Shown in pieces: positions 61,285-64,000 of a stretch of DNA of 64,000 nt. Both the position numbers and the translations under genes were made by a program. The DNA is from Pannonibacter sp051860505 (lineage in GTDB: Bacteria > Pseudomonadota > Alphaproteobacteria > Rhizobiales > Stappiaceae): assembly GCF_051860505.1 (NCBI RefSeq), contig NZ_JBHYDX010000003.1, forward strand, positions 172,290 through 236,289, read 5' to 3'. Every line of letters starts with the position of its first letter. Position 1 is the first letter of the stretch. The notes under the pieces were generated by a model. That model was not told the origin of the DNA. It saw only the letters and a list, made by a program, of their open reading frames with translations, and did not search any database.

Positions 61285-61328
61285 CCCTTGGGGATGCAGC
61301 TTGTCAAATGGCCAGGAGCTATTGGCGA

Positions 61329-62552
61329 TCAAAGCCCGGCGATGGCTTCCTGGAGCAGCTTGCCGAGGCGCGAGATGCCTTCCTCGATCTGCGCCTCGTT
61401 GGCGCAGGAGAAGCTGAGGCGCAGGGTGTTGCCGCCCGAGCCATCGGCAAAGAAGGCGCGGCCGGGCACGAAGGCGACCTTCACGCTTTCCAGCGAGCGG
61501 GCGAGAAGCGTCGCCCCGTCGAGACCTTCGGGTACGGTGACCCAGATGAACATGCCGCCATCCGGCTTCGACCAGCTGCAGCCCGCCGGCATGTGGGTGG
61601 AAAGGGAGTGCAGCATGGCATCGCGGCGGGCGCGGTAGGAGGCCTTGATTGTCGCGACCTGGGTGTCGAAATAGCGCTCGCACACATCGGCCAGCACCAT
61701 CTGGTTGATGGTCGAGGTGTTGAGGTCGGCGGCCTGTTTCAACAGCACGATCTTCGAGATCACCGGTGCCGCGCCGCAGATCCAGCCGACGCGCAGTCCC
61801 GGGGCCATCGTCTTGGAGAAGGAGCCGCAGTAGAGCACGCGGGTGTCATTGATATGTCCCTTCCGGGCGATGTCCAGCGCCAGCATCGGCGGGATCGCCT
61901 CGCCGTCATAGCGCAGCGACTGGTAGGCGGCATCCTCGATGACGGCAATGTCCAGCGTGTCGGCGAGGTCGAGGATCTTCTCGCGCGTTGCCCGGTCCAG
62001 CGTCTCGCCGGTCGGGTTGGCGAAATCGGCCGAGGCATAGGCGAATTTCACGTCACCGCCAGCGTCCCTTGCCGCAGAGGCGAAGTCCTCGGGCGGGCGG
62101 TTGCCCAGCGGGATCAGCCGGTCATAACGCGGCTCATAGGCGTTGAACGCCTGCAGTGCGCCGAGATAGGTCGGCCAGTTCACAAGCGCGGTGTCGCCCG
62201 GCGACAGGAACAGCTTGCCGATATAGTCCAGCGCCTGCTGCGACCCCGAGGTGATGATGATGTTCGAAGCATCGCAAGGCACGCCAAGGCTCGCCATGTA
62301 GCCTGCCAGCCAGGTGCGCAGGGCCATATTGCCTTCGCTGACCGCATATTGCAGCGCTGTGCCGGCCGACGAACCGGTCAGGACCTTGGTGTAGGCGTCC
62401 GCAAATACTTGGGCTGGAAACAGGGCCGGGTCCGGGATGCCGCCGGCAAAGGAGATGATCTCCGGCCGGTCGAGGAGCTTCAGAAGCTCGCGGATTTCGG
62501 ATGCGCGCATACGGGTCGCGCGCGTGGCGAAGATGTGCTCCCAGTTCAGCAT
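61329..62552 (-). CDS. PLP-dependent aminotransferase (class I/II, LysN/MocR-like)
   Basis: 407 aa from ATG 62552. The opening SEIRELLKLLDRPEIISFAGGIPDPALFP, the NWPTYLGALQAF and FANPTGETLD segments, and the PLP lysine in YCGSFSKTMAPGLRVGW place it with 2-aminoadipate/aromatic-type transaminases. There is no GntR domain, so it is not a MocR regulator. The substrate cannot be read from sequence. Confidence 0.88.
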   Translation of the reverse strand: MLNWEHIFATRATRMRASEIRELLKLLDRPEIISFAGGIPDPALFPAQVFADAYTKVLTGSSAGTALQYAVSEGNMALRTWLAGYMASLGVPCDASNIIITSGSQQALDYIGKLFLSPGDTALVNWPTYLGALQAFNAYEPRYDRLIPLGNRPPEDFASAARDAGGDVKFAYASADFANPTGETLDRATREKILDLADTLDIAVIEDAAYQSLRYDGEAIPPMLALDIARKGHINDTRVLYCGSFSKTMAPGLRVGWICGAAPVISKIVLLKQAADLNTSTINQMVLADVCERYFDTQVATIKASYRARRDAMLHSLSTHMPAGCSWSKPDGGMFIWVTVPEGLDGATLLARSLESVKVAFVPGRAFFADGSGGNTLRLSFSCANEAQIEEGISRLGKLLQEAIAGL

Positions 62553-62811
62553 GAGGGTTCTCGGTCCATTTATTGTTATCAGCCGCACCCGCTGTTGCGG
62601 TGGCGCCGGCCGGTAAGACAGAACCACAGGCGCAAGGATGCGTCAATATTGCTGACCTAAAAGACGCAAAAAATCCCTGGGCAGTGACTCTCGGTAATTT
62701 TCGGTCGTGCTTTGGCTCAATGCTGTCACAGGCTCTGTGCCGGTTGGCGCACTGGCGCTAGAGGCTTGGCTCGCTTATCTCTGGATCAGGATCCGCCAGG
62801 AGTGTGCCCCC

Positions 62812-63369
62812 ATGAACCGCATTGATGAAAGCCGTCCTTTCGTTCCGCTGAACATGGCGGTGCTGACCGTGTCCGACACGCGCGATCTGGCCGGAGACCG
62901 CTCGGGCACGACGCTGGTCGAGCGTTTGACTGGCGCCGGCCATCATCTGGCCGACCGCCGCATTGTCCGCGACGAAGTGGAGGAGATTCGCGCTGTCGTT
63001 CGGGAGTGGATCGCGGCAGAGGGCGTTGATGTCATCATCTCGACCGGCGGCACGGGCTTTACCGGCCGCGATGTGACGCCCGAGGCGATCGAGCCCTTGT
63101 TCGAGAAGCGGATGGACGGCTTCTCCGAAGTGTTCCACCGCATTTCCTATGACAAGATCGGCACCTCGACGATCCAGTCCCGCGCCAGCGGCGGGGTTGC
63201 GGGGGCGACCTACATCTTCGTGCTGCCAGGATCGCCGGGTGCCTGCAAGGACGCCTGGGACGGTATCCTGAAATGGCAGCTCGATTACCGCCACATGCCC
63301 TGCAATTTCGTGGAAATCATGCCCCGCCTCGACGAACACCTGAAACGCGGCAAACTGCGCCAGGCGTGA
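62812..63369 (+). CDS. moaB: Molybdenum cofactor biosynthesis protein B
   Basis: 185 aa from ATG 62812 behind CCAGGAGTG. The MPT-binding motif GGTGFTGRDVTPEAIEPL is intact, as is VLPGSPGACKDAW. MoaB/Mog enzymes adenylate molybdopterin before molybdate insertion. No other moa gene is in the window. The IS element begins about 80 bases after its stop. Confidence 0.95.
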   Translation: MNRIDESRPFVPLNMAVLTVSDTRDLAGDRSGTTLVERLTGAGHHLADRRIVRDEVEEIRAVVREWIAAEGVDVIISTGGTGFTGRDVTPEAIEPLFEKRMDGFSEVFHRISYDKIGTSTIQSRASGGVAGATYIFVLPGSPGACKDAWDGILKWQLDYRHMPCNFVEIMPRLDEHLKRGKLRQA

Positions 63370-63451
63370 GGGAAACGGTCAGCGGTTTCGCCGTTGGATC
63401 TGACACCCCCTCCGTTCGCCGGGCGATGCTTCCGATCATCTCCCCCCTTGA

Positions 63452-64000
63452 GGGCCTGTTGCGCAACAACGGCTTTGCTGGGCGCGGGAGTTTGGAACGG
63501 GGTTTTTTGCCCCTTCGCGTTGGGCGATGGGGTGTTTTGGCGGGTTGGAGGTGGGTGTTTTGTGGTTTTGGACACACCTATGGCGTGATCGCAGCCCATC
63601 GCCTGAGGTTGAAGGCGAGTGCGGCGAGCGTCACCTGAGCGGCGGCCTTGATGAGGCCGCGATAGCGGATGCGGGTCAGCTTCATCCGGTTCTTGAGCGT
63701 GGCGAAGGTGGTTTCCACCGCCGCCCGCCGGCGCGCCACAAGCCGGTTGAACTGGGCCAGACGCGGCGGCAGCTGCGGATGGTGCTTGTTCGCCCGCACC
63801 GCAATGCGCGGCTTGATGCCTCGCGCGCGCAGTTCGGCGCAGCGTGCATGGGTGTGATAGGCCGCATCGGCCAGAACGCTGGCCTCATCGCCCCGGATCA
63901 GCGCGTCGGCAGGCGTCGTGTCGTTGATGTTGGCGGGCGTCGTGACCACCGCGCGGATCAGGCCGGAGCCCTGATCAACCCCCACATGCGCCTTGTAGCC
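63452..64000 (-). mobile_element. IS5-like insertion sequence, truncated by the window edge
   Basis: GGGCCTGTTGCGCAAC at 63452 looks like an IS5/IS427-type terminal inverted repeat. The transposase reads leftward from beyond position 64000. The other end and any target duplication are outside the window. Confidence 0.6.
63578..64000 (-). CDS. Transposase, IS5-like, C-terminal part
   Basis: At least 140 codons in frame to the edge, starting GYKAHVGVDQGSGLIR. The DDE-type pattern is partly visible: VLADAAYHTH gives the middle aspartate and RRRAAVETTFATLKNR the C-terminal glutamate with its YREK-like helix. The ending LAALAFNLRRWAAITP matches IS5-group enzymes. The N-terminal half is outside the window, so intactness is unknown. 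Confidence 0.85.
   Translation of the reverse strand, partial: GYKAHVGVDQGSGLIRAVVTTPANINDTTPADALIRGDEASVLADAAYHTHARCAELRARGIKPRIAVRANKHHPQLPPRLAQFNRLVARRRAAVETTFATLKNRMKLTRIRYRGLIKAAAQVTLAALAFNLRRWAAITP

Noticed and set aside
61329..62552. MocR-type regulator
   Set aside because: There is only an aminotransferase domain; the N-terminal GntR HTH is absent.

Overview
The window reads as a chromosomal segment of a GC-rich alphaproteobacterium, most likely of the order Hyphomicrobiales (rhizobial group). This rests on gene content and order, not on a database match. Pointers are the coxBA-ctaB-coxF-ctaG-coxC block, split ATP synthase subunits b and b', a CcrM-type GANTC methyltransferase, an Irr-type box before bacterioferritin, IalB-family and M16 genes, and the mutY/dciA/dsbA-like/smc neighbourhood. 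Almost everything is core metabolism. I see no phage, CRISPR array, rRNA or tRNA, and only one insertion sequence, cut by the right edge.

Layout. 1-6.3 kb: tldD, a HAD phosphatase, a class D beta-lactamase, a Kef-type antiporter and IalB. 6.4-13.5 kb: the aa3 cytochrome c oxidase cluster with heme and copper assembly factors, preceded by two FNR/FixK-like boxes. 13.7-22.7 kb: peroxiredoxin, DsbD-N protein, YqgE, then thrC, M16 protease, RimJ-like acetyltransferase and a large c-di-GMP phosphodiesterase. 23-26.4 kb (minus): lipid kinase, rnhA, thrB, ispH. 26.5-32.7 kb: a lipoprotein and the glycine cleavage operon gcvT-gcvH-osmC-gcvPA-gcvPB behind a tandem glycine riboswitch.

33-41 kb is the most accessory part: a GH18 protein, small TetR and MarR circuits with visible palindromic operators, tyrS, an orphan gene, and ccrM. 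41-49 kb: AMP nucleosidase, bacterioferritin, a membrane protein, an EamA exporter divergent from an Lrp regulator, mutY, dciA and a DsbA-like gene. 49.6-56 kb: smc and the F0 ATP synthase operon. 56-63.4 kb: rnhB, malic enzyme, two tandem ceramidase-like genes sharing a nearly identical 217-bp tract, an aminotransferase and moaB. The right edge holds an IS5-like transposase.

Two families of dispersed inverted repeats lie between genes. One has GTCATCCC/GGGATGAC ends at about 5.4, 13.6, 22.8, 43.1 and 61.2 kb. The other has CCCCTCCCC arms at about 32.8, 38.5 and 56.9 kb. At two sites of the first family the same minus-strand terminator lies on both sides of the repeat, suggesting how the element entered or rearranged the locus. 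I found no convincing multi-gene system of an undescribed type. The best leads are the orphan gene at 38807-39592, the OsmC gene inside the gcv operon, the terminator-flanked repeats, the ceramidase gene conversion and the operator pairs.
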